From positions 310,001-374,000 of the forward strand of contig CAWHEX010000009.1 in NCBI GenBank assembly GCA_963828625.1: DNA of 64,000 nt, in the 5' to 3' direction. Position numbers and translations under genes: made by a program. Below, one piece after another: positions 17,422-27,746 of the stretch. This DNA comes from PALSA-894 sp963828625. Lineage in GTDB: Bacteria > Pseudomonadota > Alphaproteobacteria > Rhizobiales > Xanthobacteraceae. Position 1 is the stretch's first letter, and each line of letters opens with the position of its first letter. The notes beneath the pieces were generated by a model, which ran no database searches, had not been told where the DNA came from, and was given only the letters and a program-made list of their open reading frames with translations.

Positions 17422-17702
17422 CGATGCGGCCTGGCCAGAATCATATCGGGCGGACTTGCGCCCGCCCGACACGATCTCAGCGCTGCTACCCGCGGCTGGG
17501 AACCACGATCAAACCGGCCACTTGGCACGGCGCCAGTAGCAGCGCCATCACCCAGACCGATCCGGCCCTGGCGATCCCCACATCCGGCGAACCGAACGCG
17601 AGCATCTGAGACAAAGGATAGCGCACGCGCCGCATGGCGCAATCGAAACTGCAAAATTCACAGCCCCGGTGGATAAGACTGGGGACGAAACGAGGCGATG
17701 CC
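17422..17702. other. 281-bp gap between the GFA gene and ureC
   Basis: This is the largest gap inside the urease operon. A stem-loop lies just after the GFA stop: TCGGGCGG (17446-17453) pairs with CCGCCCGA (17462-17469) over an 8-base loop, with no T-run. A 39-codon minus-strand frame (17605-17486) has a hydrophobic centre, and a 61-codon plus-strand frame (17424-17609) also exists; neither is convincing. ureC may have its own promoter here, but no clear one is seen. Confidence 0.5.
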
Positions 17703-19413
<1,711 letters not shown>

Positions 19414-19417
19414 GCGG

Positions 19418-19636
19418 ATGAAGGCGCAGGCCGTACGTTTCGCGATCGGGCTACTGTTTGCGGCGCTCGCCGTATTCGCATGGCTCAGGCTCGGCGGCGG
19501 ATGGGGTTCGTGGGTCGCGCTCGTTGTGATTTTCGCGATCGGCAGTACGCTGGCGGAATGGATATTCCGCAGGCTCGCCACGCCGGACGCGATCCGTGCC
19601 GATCTGGAGGATCGCGTGCGTAACCCACCTTCATGA
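19418..19636 (+). CDS. small two-span membrane protein between ureC and ureE
   Basis: A 72-residue hypothetical protein starting 4 bp after ureC and overlapping ureE by 4 bp. It has two hydrophobic segments (about 6-24 and 30-47) and a short charged C-terminus with AEWIFRRLATPDAIRADLEDR. I do not recognise a family. The tight spacing on both sides shows it is expressed with urease. A role at the membrane, perhaps in nickel or urea/ammonia handling, is conjecture. Confidence 0.7.
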   Translation: MKAQAVRFAIGLLFAALAVFAWLRLGGGWGSWVALVVIFAIGSTLAEWIFRRLATPDAIRADLEDRVRNPPS

Positions 19637-20100
19637 ATGCAATCCGACCCGTCGCAGGCATTGCGGACGCCGGAATGTGGGATCGCGCACGCGCGGTCGA
19701 CCGCGTCGTGCTCGATGCCGATGACCGCGTGCGGCGGCGCATCGTGCTGACGACAGACGGCGGCATGAAGCTGATGCTCGATTTCGCCGAGCCGATGATG
19801 CTGCGCGACGGCGACGGGCTGGTGCTGGACGACGGATCGGTTGTCACGGTGGCGGGGCAGGCCGAAGCGCTCGTGGAGATCAGTGCGAAGGTGCCGCTCG
19901 ATTTCGTCCGGCTCGCCTGGCACATCGGCAACCGCCACACGGACGCGCAGTTCACCGGCAAGGCGTTTCGTATCCGGCGCGACCACGTGCTGGAGGAGAT
20001 GGTGAAGGGGCTCGGCGCGATGACAAAGCCGGTCGAAGCGCCGTTCGATCCCGAGCCGGCCGCGCCGCACGGGCATCACCACGCGCACGATCATGACTGA
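19633..20100 (+). CDS. ureE: urease accessory protein UreE (nickel metallochaperone)
   Basis: A 155-residue protein. It has the UreE N-terminal peptide-binding domain and the LAWHIGNRHTDAQF motif (about 95-108) with the conserved nickel-binding His, then RIRRDHVLEEM. The C-terminus is His-rich (HGHHHAHDHD), typical of nickel-storing UreE. It passes nickel to UreG for insertion into urease. It overlaps ureF by 8 bp. Confidence 0.92.
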   Translation: MNAIRPVAGIADAGMWDRARAVDRVVLDADDRVRRRIVLTTDGGMKLMLDFAEPMMLRDGDGLVLDDGSVVTVAGQAEALVEISAKVPLDFVRLAWHIGNRHTDAQFTGKAFRIRRDHVLEEMVKGLGAMTKPVEAPFDPEPAAPHGHHHAHDHD

Positions 20101-20779
20101 GGAATCAGGCGCGCTCTATCGCCTGATGGCCTGGCTTTCGCCCGCCTATCCGGTCGGCGCGTTCTCCTATTCGGGCGGCATCGAATGGGCCGTGGAGAGC
20201 GGCGACATCAAGGATGCGGCGACGCTGCATGACTGGCTCGCGGTCATTGTTGCCGAGGGGGGTGGGTTCTGTGATGCGGTATTTTTCGTGCATGCGCATC
20301 GCGCGGTGAGCGCCGCGGACGACAAGGCGCTCCGCGCCGTCGCCGAACTCGCCGCCGCGTTCGTTCCGTCGAAGGAGCGCCATCTGGAAACGACCGCGCA
20401 GGGCCGCGCTTTCGTGGAGGCGACGCGCGCCGCTTGGCCCTGCGAGTCGCTCGACGAGCTGGCGGCAGCCTGGGATGGGCCGGTCGCCTATCCGGTCGCG
20501 GTCGGCGTCGCGTCCGCCGGTCACGGTATCGCGCTGGAGCCCGCGCTCAACGCCTACCTGCATGCCGTGACGGCGAATCTCATTTCGGCCGGCGTGCGGC
20601 TCATTCCGCTCGGCCAGACCGACGGCCAGCGCCTGCTCGCGGCGTTCGAGCCGATCGTGACGGCAACCGCCGCGCGTGCCTTGACGACTTCGCTCGATCA
20701 GGTCGGCAGCGCGGCCTTCCGCGCCGACATCGCCGGCATGCTACATGAGACACAATACACAAGGCTGTTTCGCTCATGA
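20093..20779 (+). CDS. ureF: urease accessory protein UreF
   Basis: A 228-residue, all-helical UreF. LSPAYPVGAFSYSGGIEWAV near residues 14-33 is the family hallmark, with HAVTANLISAGVRLIPLGQT later. It acts as a checkpoint for UreG GTPase during nickel insertion. Its stop overlaps the start of the DUF3995-like gene. Confidence 0.93.
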   Translation: MTEESGALYRLMAWLSPAYPVGAFSYSGGIEWAVESGDIKDAATLHDWLAVIVAEGGGFCDAVFFVHAHRAVSAADDKALRAVAELAAAFVPSKERHLETTAQGRAFVEATRAAWPCESLDELAAAWDGPVAYPVAVGVASAGHGIALEPALNAYLHAVTANLISAGVRLIPLGQTDGQRLLAAFEPIVTATAARALTTSLDQVGSAAFRADIAGMLHETQYTRLFRS

Positions 20780-21216
20780 GTGTGCTCGCCGCGATCGTCT
20801 TTCTGTCCCTCACCACCATTGCGGCTGCGCACGTCGCATGGGGGTTCGGTATGAATTGGCCTGCGTCGAGTCGCGATGGACTGTTCCGTCTGGTGGTCGG
20901 CGCGACACGTTCAAACCAGATGCCGAGCCTGCCGCAATGCCTCGTCGCGGCCGCGGCGATCTTTTGCGCGGGACTTTCGGCGCTGCTCGCTGCCGATCTC
21001 GTCAAGCTGCCGATTCCAGCGACTCTTGTGACGCTGCTCGGCGTTGCCGTCGCGCTTGTTTTCGCGGGCCGCGGCGTCGCGCCGTATACGACCACGTGGC
21101 GCAGGCGTTTTGGCAAGGAGCCGTTTGCCACGATGGATCGAAGCTGGTACGGCCCGTTCTGTCTGCTGGTCGCCGCCGTTTTCGTGGCGTTGCTCATCAA
21201 GCGAGTCATCACATGA
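20776..21216 (+). CDS. DUF3995-like membrane protein between ureF and ureG
   Basis: A 146-residue integral membrane protein with about four spans: residues 1-22, 55-72, 78-95 and 124-143. An early AAHVAWGFGMNWP segment resembles the DUF3995 family of unknown function. It overlaps ureF by 4 bp and ureG by 4 bp (ATGA at 21213), so it is translated as part of the urease operon. It is not a UreJ/HupE- or UreH-type nickel permease by visible motif, since the HX4DH-like motif is absent. Its function is unknown. Confidence 0.7.
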   Translation: MSVLAAIVFLSLTTIAAAHVAWGFGMNWPASSRDGLFRLVVGATRSNQMPSLPQCLVAAAAIFCAGLSALLAADLVKLPIPATLVTLLGVAVALVFAGRGVAPYTTTWRRRFGKEPFATMDRSWYGPFCLLVAAVFVALLIKRVIT

Positions 21217-21824
21217 CGAATGGCCCGTTGCGTGTCGGCGTCGGCGGCCCGGTCGGCTCGGGCAAGACCGCGCTGATGGATGCGCTGTGCAAGCGGCTGC
21301 GCGGCGAATACGAGATCGCCGCGATCACCAACGACATCTACACCAAGTGGGACGCCGAATATCTGGTGCGCTCCGGCGCGCTGAGCGCCGACCGCATCGC
21401 GGGCGTTGAGACCGGCGGCTGTCCGCACACCGCGATCCGCGAGGACGCTTCGATCAATCTCGCGGCGATCGCCGAGATGCGGCAGAAGTTTCCCGATCTC
21501 GATCTCGTGCTGATCGAATCCGGCGGCGACAATCTCGCGGCGACATTCTCACCTGAACTGGCCGATCTCACCGTCTACGTGATCGACGTTGCGGCGGGCG
21601 ACAAGATTCCCTCCAAGGGCGGACCCGGCATCACGCGCTCGGACCTGCTGGTGATCAACAAGATCGATCTCGCGCCCCATGTCGGCGCCTCGCTCGACGT
21701 GATGGAGCGCGATGCGAAGAAGATGCGCGGCGCGCGGCCCTTCGTGTTCACCAACCTCAAGACGGGCAGCGGCGTCGATACCGTGGTGCAGTTCATCCAG
21801 GACAAAGGTGGGCTCGGCGCCTGA
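21213..21824 (+). CDS. ureG: urease accessory GTPase UreG
   Basis: A 203-residue SIMIBI GTPase. The P-loop is GGPVGSGKTAL near 9-19, followed by AITNDIYTKWDAEYL, the nickel-binding ETGGCPHTAIREDAS segment (about 66-80), ESGGDNLAATFSPEL and INKIDLAPHVGAS. The ATG at 21213 is chosen over the much longer upstream frame. The UreG stop and the next start share one base (TGATG), coupling urease maturation to the DUF2848 gene. Confidence 0.96.
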   Translation: MTNGPLRVGVGGPVGSGKTALMDALCKRLRGEYEIAAITNDIYTKWDAEYLVRSGALSADRIAGVETGGCPHTAIREDASINLAAIAEMRQKFPDLDLVLIESGGDNLAATFSPELADLTVYVIDVAAGDKIPSKGGPGITRSDLLVINKIDLAPHVGASLDVMERDAKKMRGARPFVFTNLKTGSGVDTVVQFIQDKGGLGA

Positions 21825-22499
21825 TGCTGACATTCACGCGACATTTTGGCGGCAAGACCGATCAGGTCAGCATGACGCCCGAGACGCTGATCGTCGCGGG
21901 ATGGACCGGCCGCGACGAAGCGGCGCTCAATCATCACATCGAGGAGCTTGCGGCGATCGGCGTGCCGCGCCCATCATCGGTGCCGGTGTTCTATCGCAAC
22001 GCGGTGACCAACGTGGTGCAGACCGGCCGGCTTGAAGTGCTCGGGCCGGATACGTCAGGCGAGGTCGAGCCGGTGATTGTCGTGCTCGCGGACGGCCTCT
22101 GGATCGGGCTCGGTTCCGATCATACCGACCGCAAGGCCGAGACGATGGGCATCGCGCTTTCGAAGCAGTTGTGCGGGAAGGTGATCGCCTCGGCGCTGTG
22201 GCGCTTCGAAGAGATTACCAAGCACTGGGATCAGATCATCATCCGCTCGTTCGCGACCATCGATGGTGCGCGTACGCTCTATCAGGAGGGCACGCTCGCC
22301 GCGATGCGCCATCCGGACGATCTGATCGCGCGCTACGGCAAGGCGCTGGCGCCGAACACGATCATGATGTGCGGGACGCTCGGCGCGAAGGGCGGCATCC
22401 GCCCGGCCGCGCGCTTCGACATGGAGCTGGACGATCCCGTGCTCAAGCGCCGCATGACCGCACGGCTACGACATCACGGTGCTTCCGGTGGTCACATGA
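21824..22499 (+). CDS. DUF2848-family protein (frameshift near its end)
   Basis: About 224 residues after correction. VAGWTGRDEAALNHHIEELAA, GEVEPVIVVLADGLWIGLGSDHTDRKAET and GIALSKQLCGK are DUF2848 hallmarks; the family is uncharacterised and resembles the fumarylacetoacetate hydrolase fold. One extra base at about 22455-22466 removes the natural end; in the corrected frame it ends ITVLPVVT at 22499 and overlaps the amidase ATG (22496). As given, the frame reads on into the amidase, making a false fusion. It starts on the ureG stop codon. Confidence 0.8.
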
Positions 22500-23785
22500 G
22501 CGCGCGCGAAAAGCTCGAACAGGCGCTGGCGAAGATCGCCGATCCGAAAGGCGAGGGCGCGCGCGCCTGCCTCACGGTCTATGCCGATACGGCGCGCGCC
22601 GCGGCGGATGCCGCCGATGCGCGGGCGAAGGCCGGCATATCGCTGGGTCCGCTCGACGGCACGATCGTCAGTCCATCAAGGATCTGTTCGACGTCGCCGG
22701 CGAGCCGACCCGCGCGGGCTCGAGAATTCTTGCCGATGCGCCGCCCGCGAAAGCCGACGCGCCGGTGGTGCGCCGCCTGCGCGCGGCGGGCGCCGTCATC
22801 GTCGCCAAGACCAACATGAGCGAGTTCGCGTTCTCCGGTGTCGGCATGAACCCGCATTACGGCACGCCGGGCAATCCGGCGGATCGCGCGCGCGTTCCCG
22901 GCGGCTCGTCCTCGGGCGCGGCGGTTTCGGCAGCCGACGACATGTGCGAGATCGCGATCGGCACCGATACGGGCGGCTCGTGCCGCATCCCGGCCGCGCT
23001 GTGCGGGATCGTCGGATACAAGCCGAGCAAGCAGCGCGTGCCGACCGACGGCGCGTTTCCGCTTTCCTACACGCTCGACTCGATCGGTCCGCTGGCGCGC
23101 AATGTCGCGGACTGCGCACGCGGTGACGCGGTGATCGCGGGCGAGGAACATGCGCCGCTGAAAGCCGCGTCTGTTGCGGGCCTGCGGCTCGGTGTGCCGC
23201 GCGGCTTCCTGACGACCGAGTGGGACAACACTGTCGGCACGCGCTTCGGCGCGGCGCGAAAAAAGCTCGCTGATGCGGGCGCGCGGGTGACCGACGAGCC
23301 GATGCCGCTGGTCGACGAGATGCTGGCGGTCAACGCCAAGGGCGGCTTTGCGCCGGCAGAGGCTTTTTCGGTTCATCGCGAATGGCTCGACGAAGCGGGC
23401 GAACGAGTTCGATCCGAACGTCCGCGTGCGCATCGAGCGCGGCGGCAATGTCACCGCCGCCGATTACGTCGACATGATGCAGGCGCGCGCCAGGATGGTG
23501 CGCGCGATGGACGCGCAGCTCTCATCGTTCGATGCCTGGATGATGCCGACGACCGCGATCGCCGCGCCCACCATCGCCGAGATGGAGAACACCAGCACGT
23601 TCAACACCAAGAATATGCTGCTGCTGCGCAATACGCTCACCTGGAATTTCTTCGACAACTGCGCGATCTCGATCCCCATTCCGGGAAGCGGCCTGCCGGT
23701 GGGGCTGATGCTGGTGGCGCGCAACGGACATGATCGCCGCCTGTTCGAGATCGCGGCCGGAATCGAGCGTCTATTCGCCGCGTAA
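22496..23785 (+). CDS. amidase-signature hydrolase (two frameshifts, probably errors)
   Basis: About 430 residues once shifts near 22672-22676 and 23405-23411 are repaired. The amidase signature triad is visible: Lys in IKDLFDVAGEP, Ser in GGSSSGAAVSA and Ser in GTDTGGSCRIPAA. It would hydrolyse a carboxamide to acid and ammonia in the cytoplasm. It overlaps the DUF2848 gene and so follows ureG in the same transcript. The substrate may be an amide or ureide brought in by the adjacent ABC importer at 23882-28450 (inference). Confidence 0.82.
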
Positions 23786-23802
23786 TCCGCGTTCCGCAAT
23801 TA

Positions 23803-23819
23803 TGTTATGGGGCATAACA
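23803..23819. promoter_or_regulatory. palindromic operator candidate before the second Liv-type operon
   Basis: TGTTATG (23803-23809) and CATAACA (23813-23819) are perfect 7-bp inverted repeats around GGG, in the 96-bp gap between the amidase stop and the binding-protein start. The symmetry and position suit a repressor or activator site for the importer operon. No matching copy was noticed elsewhere in the window and no regulator gene is adjacent. Confidence 0.5.
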
Positions 23820-23881
23820 ATACTTGCCCCAAACGGCCCAAAGCCCGTAAATTCGCGCCCAAGCCTTCCAGGGAGGAATTC

Positions 23882-25102
23882 ATGAACACCCGTCTCACCC
23901 GCCGCCGCATGCTGGCCGGCACCGCCGCTGCAACAACCTTGCTCGCCGCGCCCGCGATCGTTCGCGCGCAGGGCGGCGCGCTCAAAGTCGGCGTGCTGCT
24001 GCCACGCTCCGGCGTGCAGGCCGGTATCGGACAGGACTGCTTCCGCGGCGTCGAACTGACCAATCCGATTCTCAAGGACATTGGCCTTGGCGAATTGCAG
24101 ATCATGAGCGCCGATACCGAGACCAACGTCGAGGTCGCGCGTGCGCGCGCCGAGAAGCTGATTTCGGACGGCGCGCAGCTGCTCGTGGGAGCGTTCGACT
24201 CGGGTCAGAGCACCGCGATCGCGCAGGTCGCCGAGCAGAAGGGCATTCCCTACGTCATCAATATCGCGGCGGCCCCGCCGATCACCGAGCAGGGCTACAA
24301 GTTCGTGTTCCGCAACTTCCCGACCGCGGGAATGATCCTGAACGATGCCTTCGCCAACCAGAAGGAAATCTTCGAAGCCGCGGGCACCGCGCCGAAGTCG
24401 GTCGTGTTCATGCACGTGAACGACACGTTCGGCACCGCGATGGCAGGCGGGATCGGCGGCGTGATGCCGCGTCACAACATGCCCTACACGATCAAGGAGA
24501 CGATCTCCTACGATCCGGCGGCGCGCGATCTCTCGGTCGAGGTCGCGAAGGCCAAGGCCACCGGCGCGGAAGCGTTGATGGTGGTGAGCCGCCTCAACGA
24601 TGCGATCCTGCTGACGCGCGAGCTCGTCAAGCAACGCTGGAACCCGATGGGCATCCTCAGCATGGGTCCGGGCTGGTACGAGGATCAGTACCTCAAGACG
24701 CTCGGCAAGCTCGGCGATGGGCCGCTCTCGTTCGTGCCGTGGTACGACCCGAACAAGAAGCTTTCCAAGGCGCTGGAGGATGCGCTCGCCAAGAAGTATC
24801 CGGAGATCAATCTCAATACGAACCACATCTATACGTTCGAGGCGCTGCTGGTGGCCGCCGATGCCTACAAGCGCGCCGGCTCGACCGACCCGAAGGCGCT
24901 CGCCGACGCGATCCGCGCGACCGACATCAAGGACAACGTCTCGACCGGTCCGGGCATCTCGTTCGACGCGAAGGGACAGAACGCGAAGCTGAAAAACTCC
25001 GGCATCCAGAACCGCGGCGGCAAGCTGGTGACTGTAGCTCCCAAGGGGGCCACGAACGCCAAGGCCGAATGGCCGATGGCGGCCTACGACAAGCGCGGCT
25101 AG
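23882..25102 (+). CDS. branched-chain-type ABC transporter substrate-binding protein
   Basis: A 406-residue LivJ-family binding protein with a twin-arginine-type signal (LTRRRMLAG, cleavage near VRAQ). GGALKVGVLLPRSG opens the mature protein. A good GGGAGG ribosome site at 23871-23876 supports ATG 23882 over an upstream in-frame ATG at 23807. The family binds amino acids, amides or urea-like compounds. Its neighbours are the DUF2848/amidase pair upstream and the LivHMGF-type genes downstream. Confidence 0.88.
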   Translation: MNTRLTRRRMLAGTAAATTLLAAPAIVRAQGGALKVGVLLPRSGVQAGIGQDCFRGVELTNPILKDIGLGELQIMSADTETNVEVARARAEKLISDGAQLLVGAFDSGQSTAIAQVAEQKGIPYVINIAAAPPITEQGYKFVFRNFPTAGMILNDAFANQKEIFEAAGTAPKSVVFMHVNDTFGTAMAGGIGGVMPRHNMPYTIKETISYDPAARDLSVEVAKAKATGAEALMVVSRLNDAILLTRELVKQRWNPMGILSMGPGWYEDQYLKTLGKLGDGPLSFVPWYDPNKKLSKALEDALAKKYPEINLNTNHIYTFEALLVAADAYKRAGSTDPKALADAIRATDIKDNVSTGPGISFDAKGQNAKLKNSGIQNRGGKLVTVAPKGATNAKAEWPMAAYDKRG

Positions 25103-25113
25103 TTTCGCTGCGC

Positions 25114-25143
25114 CATTCAGGGCCGCGCGTGCGGCCCTGAATG
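25114..25143 (+). repeat. 13-bp stem-loop between the binding-protein and permease genes
   Basis: CATTCAGGGCCGC (25114-25126) pairs perfectly with GCGGCCCTGAATG (25131-25143) around the loop GCGT. No T-run follows and the permease start is only 16 bp away. It probably stabilises the upstream binding-protein mRNA and dampens downstream expression, like the hairpins after urtA and after the carbohydrate binding-protein gene in this window. Confidence 0.75.
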
Positions 25144-25159
25144 CTGTAGGCTCCGCCCG

Positions 25160-26032
25160 GTGCCCCTCGACATCTATCTCAACGTCGCCGTCAGCGGCCT
25201 TCTGACCGGGCTCGTCTACGGCCTGATGGCGCTTGGGCTCTCGGTCATCTTCGGCGTCGTGCGCGTGGTCAATTTCGCGCACGGCGAGATGATGACCATC
25301 GCGATGTATCTGGCGGTCGTGCTGTTCTCCGCCTTCAAGCTCGATCCGCTGGTGATGATGGTGCCGATCGCGGGCGTGCTGTTCTGCCTCGGCTACGTAA
25401 TGCAGGCGGGGCTGATCAATCCCTTCGTCGATCGTCCCGAGCATTCGCAGTTCATGCTGCTCGTCGCGGTCGCGATCATCATGGTCAATGTGCTGCTGCT
25501 CATCTTCGGGCCGGATGCCCGCAGCGTGCAGACGTCCTATTCGTTCGACAGCTTTGCGTTCGGCTGCATCATCGTCGACGCCACCAAGGTCTACGCGGGC
25601 GCCGCCGCGGTCGTGGTCGCGGCGGCACTGTTTGCGTTCTTCCGGTTCACCGACGTCGGCAAGGCGATCCGCGCCTGCGCCGATAATTACACCGGCGCGC
25701 TAGTGGTCGGGCTCGACGTGAAGCGGCTCTATGCGCTGACCTTTGGGCTCGGCGCGGCCTGCGTCGGCGCGGCAGGCTCGATGCTGGTGCTGATCATCGA
25801 CGTGACGCCGCCGCTCGGGCCGCAATACACATTGCTTGCCTTCGTCATCGTCATCACCGGCGGGCTTGGCTCGATGCCCGGTGCGCTGGTCGGCGGCGTG
25901 CTGATCGGCATGACCGAGGCGCTCGCGGGCCTGCTGTTCACGCCGTCGGCCAAGAGCATGTTCGCTTTCGCGATCCTCGTGCTGGTGCTGCTGTTCCGTC
26001 CCCAGGGCATTCTCGGGAAGCGCGCCGCATGA
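25160..26032 (+). CDS. branched-chain-type ABC transporter permease (LivH family)
   Basis: A 290-residue permease with about eight spans, from a GTG start at 25160. GLMALGLSVIFGVVRVVNFAHGEMM (in two parts, about 20-44) and the late GGLGSMPGALVGGVLIG loop are LivH hallmarks. It overlaps the LivM-type gene by 4 bp. It forms the membrane channel for the ligand bound by the upstream protein. Confidence 0.9.
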   Translation: MPLDIYLNVAVSGLLTGLVYGLMALGLSVIFGVVRVVNFAHGEMMTIAMYLAVVLFSAFKLDPLVMMVPIAGVLFCLGYVMQAGLINPFVDRPEHSQFMLLVAVAIIMVNVLLLIFGPDARSVQTSYSFDSFAFGCIIVDATKVYAGAAAVVVAAALFAFFRFTDVGKAIRACADNYTGALVVGLDVKRLYALTFGLGAACVGAAGSMLVLIIDVTPPLGPQYTLLAFVIVITGGLGSMPGALVGGVLIGMTEALAGLLFTPSAKSMFAFAILVLVLLFRPQGILGKRAA

Positions 26033-27027
26033 AGCGCCTCATCGAAGGCGTTCCGAAGCGCGGCTTGGTGCTCATCGTGGCGCTGCTGATCGCGCTGATC
26101 GTCGCCCCGCGCTTTGCCAACGACTACCTGCTCACCATCCTGATCCTGATCCTCTACTTCGCCTACGCGGGGCAGGCCTGGAACATCATGATGGGCTTTG
26201 CGGGCCAGCTTTCGCTCGGCCACGCGATCTATGTCGGGCTCGGCGCCTATACGGCGGCGGCGCTCTATGTTCACTACGGTATCGCGCCGTGGATCGGCCT
26301 GCTCGTCGCCGTGCCGGTCGCGATGGCGTGCGGCGCGATCATCGGATTTCTGGCATTTCGTTTTGGCGTCGCGGGCGTCTACTTCGCGATCCTCACCATC
26401 GCGTTCGCCGAGTTCGCGCGCATCGGCTTCGATCATTTCCGTTTTGTCGGCGGATCGGCTGGCTTCTTCCTGCCGGTCGCGCAGTATACGCACAACGACC
26501 TGTGGAACCTGCGCGGCCGCCCGGTGATGTTCTACTACGTCATCCTCGCACTCACGGTCGCGGCGTTCCTCGTGTGCCATCTGCTGCTGCGCAGCCGCAT
26601 GGGTTACTTCTGGCTCGCGATCCGCGAGGACGAGGAGGCCGCGCGCTCGCTCGGCATCGATACGTTCCGCTACAAGATGTATGCGGTCGTCATCTCCGCC
26701 GGGATGACAGCAGTCGCCGGCGTGTTCTTCGCGTTCTATTACAACAACCTGTTTCCCGAGCAGGTCTTCCACATCTCGCGCTCGATCGAGCTGATCCTCG
26801 CGCCCATCATCGGAGGCATCGGTACGCTGTTCGGGCCGATCCTCGGCGCCTTCGTGCTCACCGGACTGTCCGAGACGGTGACGGAGTTGATGCATGCGTT
26901 CGGTTTCGACTGGCCGGGCGCAAAACAAGTGTTCTACGGCGTCTGCCTGTTGATCGTCGTGATGGCGCTTCCGGACGGCATCTGGCCGTGGCTGGTGCGG
27001 CGGTTCGGGCTGGAGCGCCGCTCATGA
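26029..27027 (+). CDS. branched-chain-type ABC transporter permease (LivM family)
   Basis: A 332-residue permease with about ten spans. NIMMGFAGQLSLGHAIYVGL (about 51-70) is the LivM signature and GGIGTLFGPILGAFVL the conserved late loop. It overlaps the genes on both sides by 4 bp, so the five transporter genes form one coupled unit after the hairpin at 25114. Confidence 0.9.
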   Translation: MKRLIEGVPKRGLVLIVALLIALIVAPRFANDYLLTILILILYFAYAGQAWNIMMGFAGQLSLGHAIYVGLGAYTAAALYVHYGIAPWIGLLVAVPVAMACGAIIGFLAFRFGVAGVYFAILTIAFAEFARIGFDHFRFVGGSAGFFLPVAQYTHNDLWNLRGRPVMFYYVILALTVAAFLVCHLLLRSRMGYFWLAIREDEEAARSLGIDTFRYKMYAVVISAGMTAVAGVFFAFYYNNLFPEQVFHISRSIELILAPIIGGIGTLFGPILGAFVLTGLSETVTELMHAFGFDWPGAKQVFYGVCLLIVVMALPDGIWPWLVRRFGLERRS

Positions 27028-27746
27028 GCGCGTTCCTCTCCATCGCCGGCGTGTCGAAGCGCTTCCGCGGGCTCGTGGCGGTCGACAACGTGAGCTGCGA
27101 GGTGATGCGCGGAGAAATCTTCGCCGTGATCGGCCCGAACGGGGCGGGCAAGACCACGCTGTTCAGCACCATTGCGGGCGCGTTGCGTCCGGACGAGGGC
27201 ACGATCGCATTTCAGGGCGAGCGCATCGACGGACTGCGACCGGACGAGGTCTGCCGCCGCGGTATCGCGCGCACGTTCCAGATCGTGCGGCCGTTTCCGG
27301 CGCTCACGGTCGAGGACAACGTGATCATCGGCGCGTTGCTGCGCACGTCCGACACCACGCGCGCCATGCAGACCGCGCACGACGTGATGCGGCGGCTCGA
27401 CCTGTTCGACAAGCGCGGCCGAATTGCGAAATCGCTCACGCTGCCCGACCGCAAGCGGCTCGAGGTCGCGCGCGCGCTCGCGACGGCGCCGCAACTGTTG
27501 CTGCTCGACGAGGTGATGGCGGGCCTGCGTCCAACCGAGACCGACCGCATGGTGGCGATCCTGCGCGAACTCAATGCGCAGGGGTTGACCATTCTGCTCA
27601 TCGAGCACGTCATGCGCGCCGTGATGGCGCTCGCGAGCCGCGTACTGGTGCTGCACCACGGTGCGCAGATCGCGCTCGGGACGCCCGAGGCGGTGGTGCG
27701 GGAGCCTGCCGTGGTCGAATCCTATCTCGGCGCGGAGGCGATCTGA
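27024..27746 (+). CDS. branched-chain-type ABC transporter ATP-binding protein (LivG family)
   Basis: A 240-residue ATPase. Walker A is GPNGAGKTT (about 38-46), a Q-loop is in RTFQIVRPF and Walker B is LLLLDEVMAGL. The usual LSGGQ signature is replaced by LTLPDRKRLEVARAL, which keeps the downstream helix but loses the Gly-Gly-Gln; such a divergent signature occurs in some LivG proteins. The partner ATPase has a normal signature, so one ATP site would be non-canonical. ATG 27024 overlaps the LivM stop. Confidence 0.88.
   Translation: MSAFLSIAGVSKRFRGLVAVDNVSCEVMRGEIFAVIGPNGAGKTTLFSTIAGALRPDEGTIAFQGERIDGLRPDEVCRRGIARTFQIVRPFPALTVEDNVIIGALLRTSDTTRAMQTAHDVMRRLDLFDKRGRIAKSLTLPDRKRLEVARALATAPQLLLLDEVMAGLRPTETDRMVAILRELNAQGLTILLIEHVMRAVMALASRVLVLHHGAQIALGTPEAVVREPAVVESYLGAEAI

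Noticed and set aside
17424..17609. A 61-codon plus-strand frame in the gap before ureC
   Set aside because: It has no ribosome site, no family similarity and a composition like noncoding DNA.
21824..22819. An apparent fusion of DUF2848 to the amidase N-terminus
   Set aside because: One extra base removes the DUF2848 stop. The corrected frame ends with ITVLPVVT and a TGA overlapping the amidase ATG, so two separate genes are more likely.
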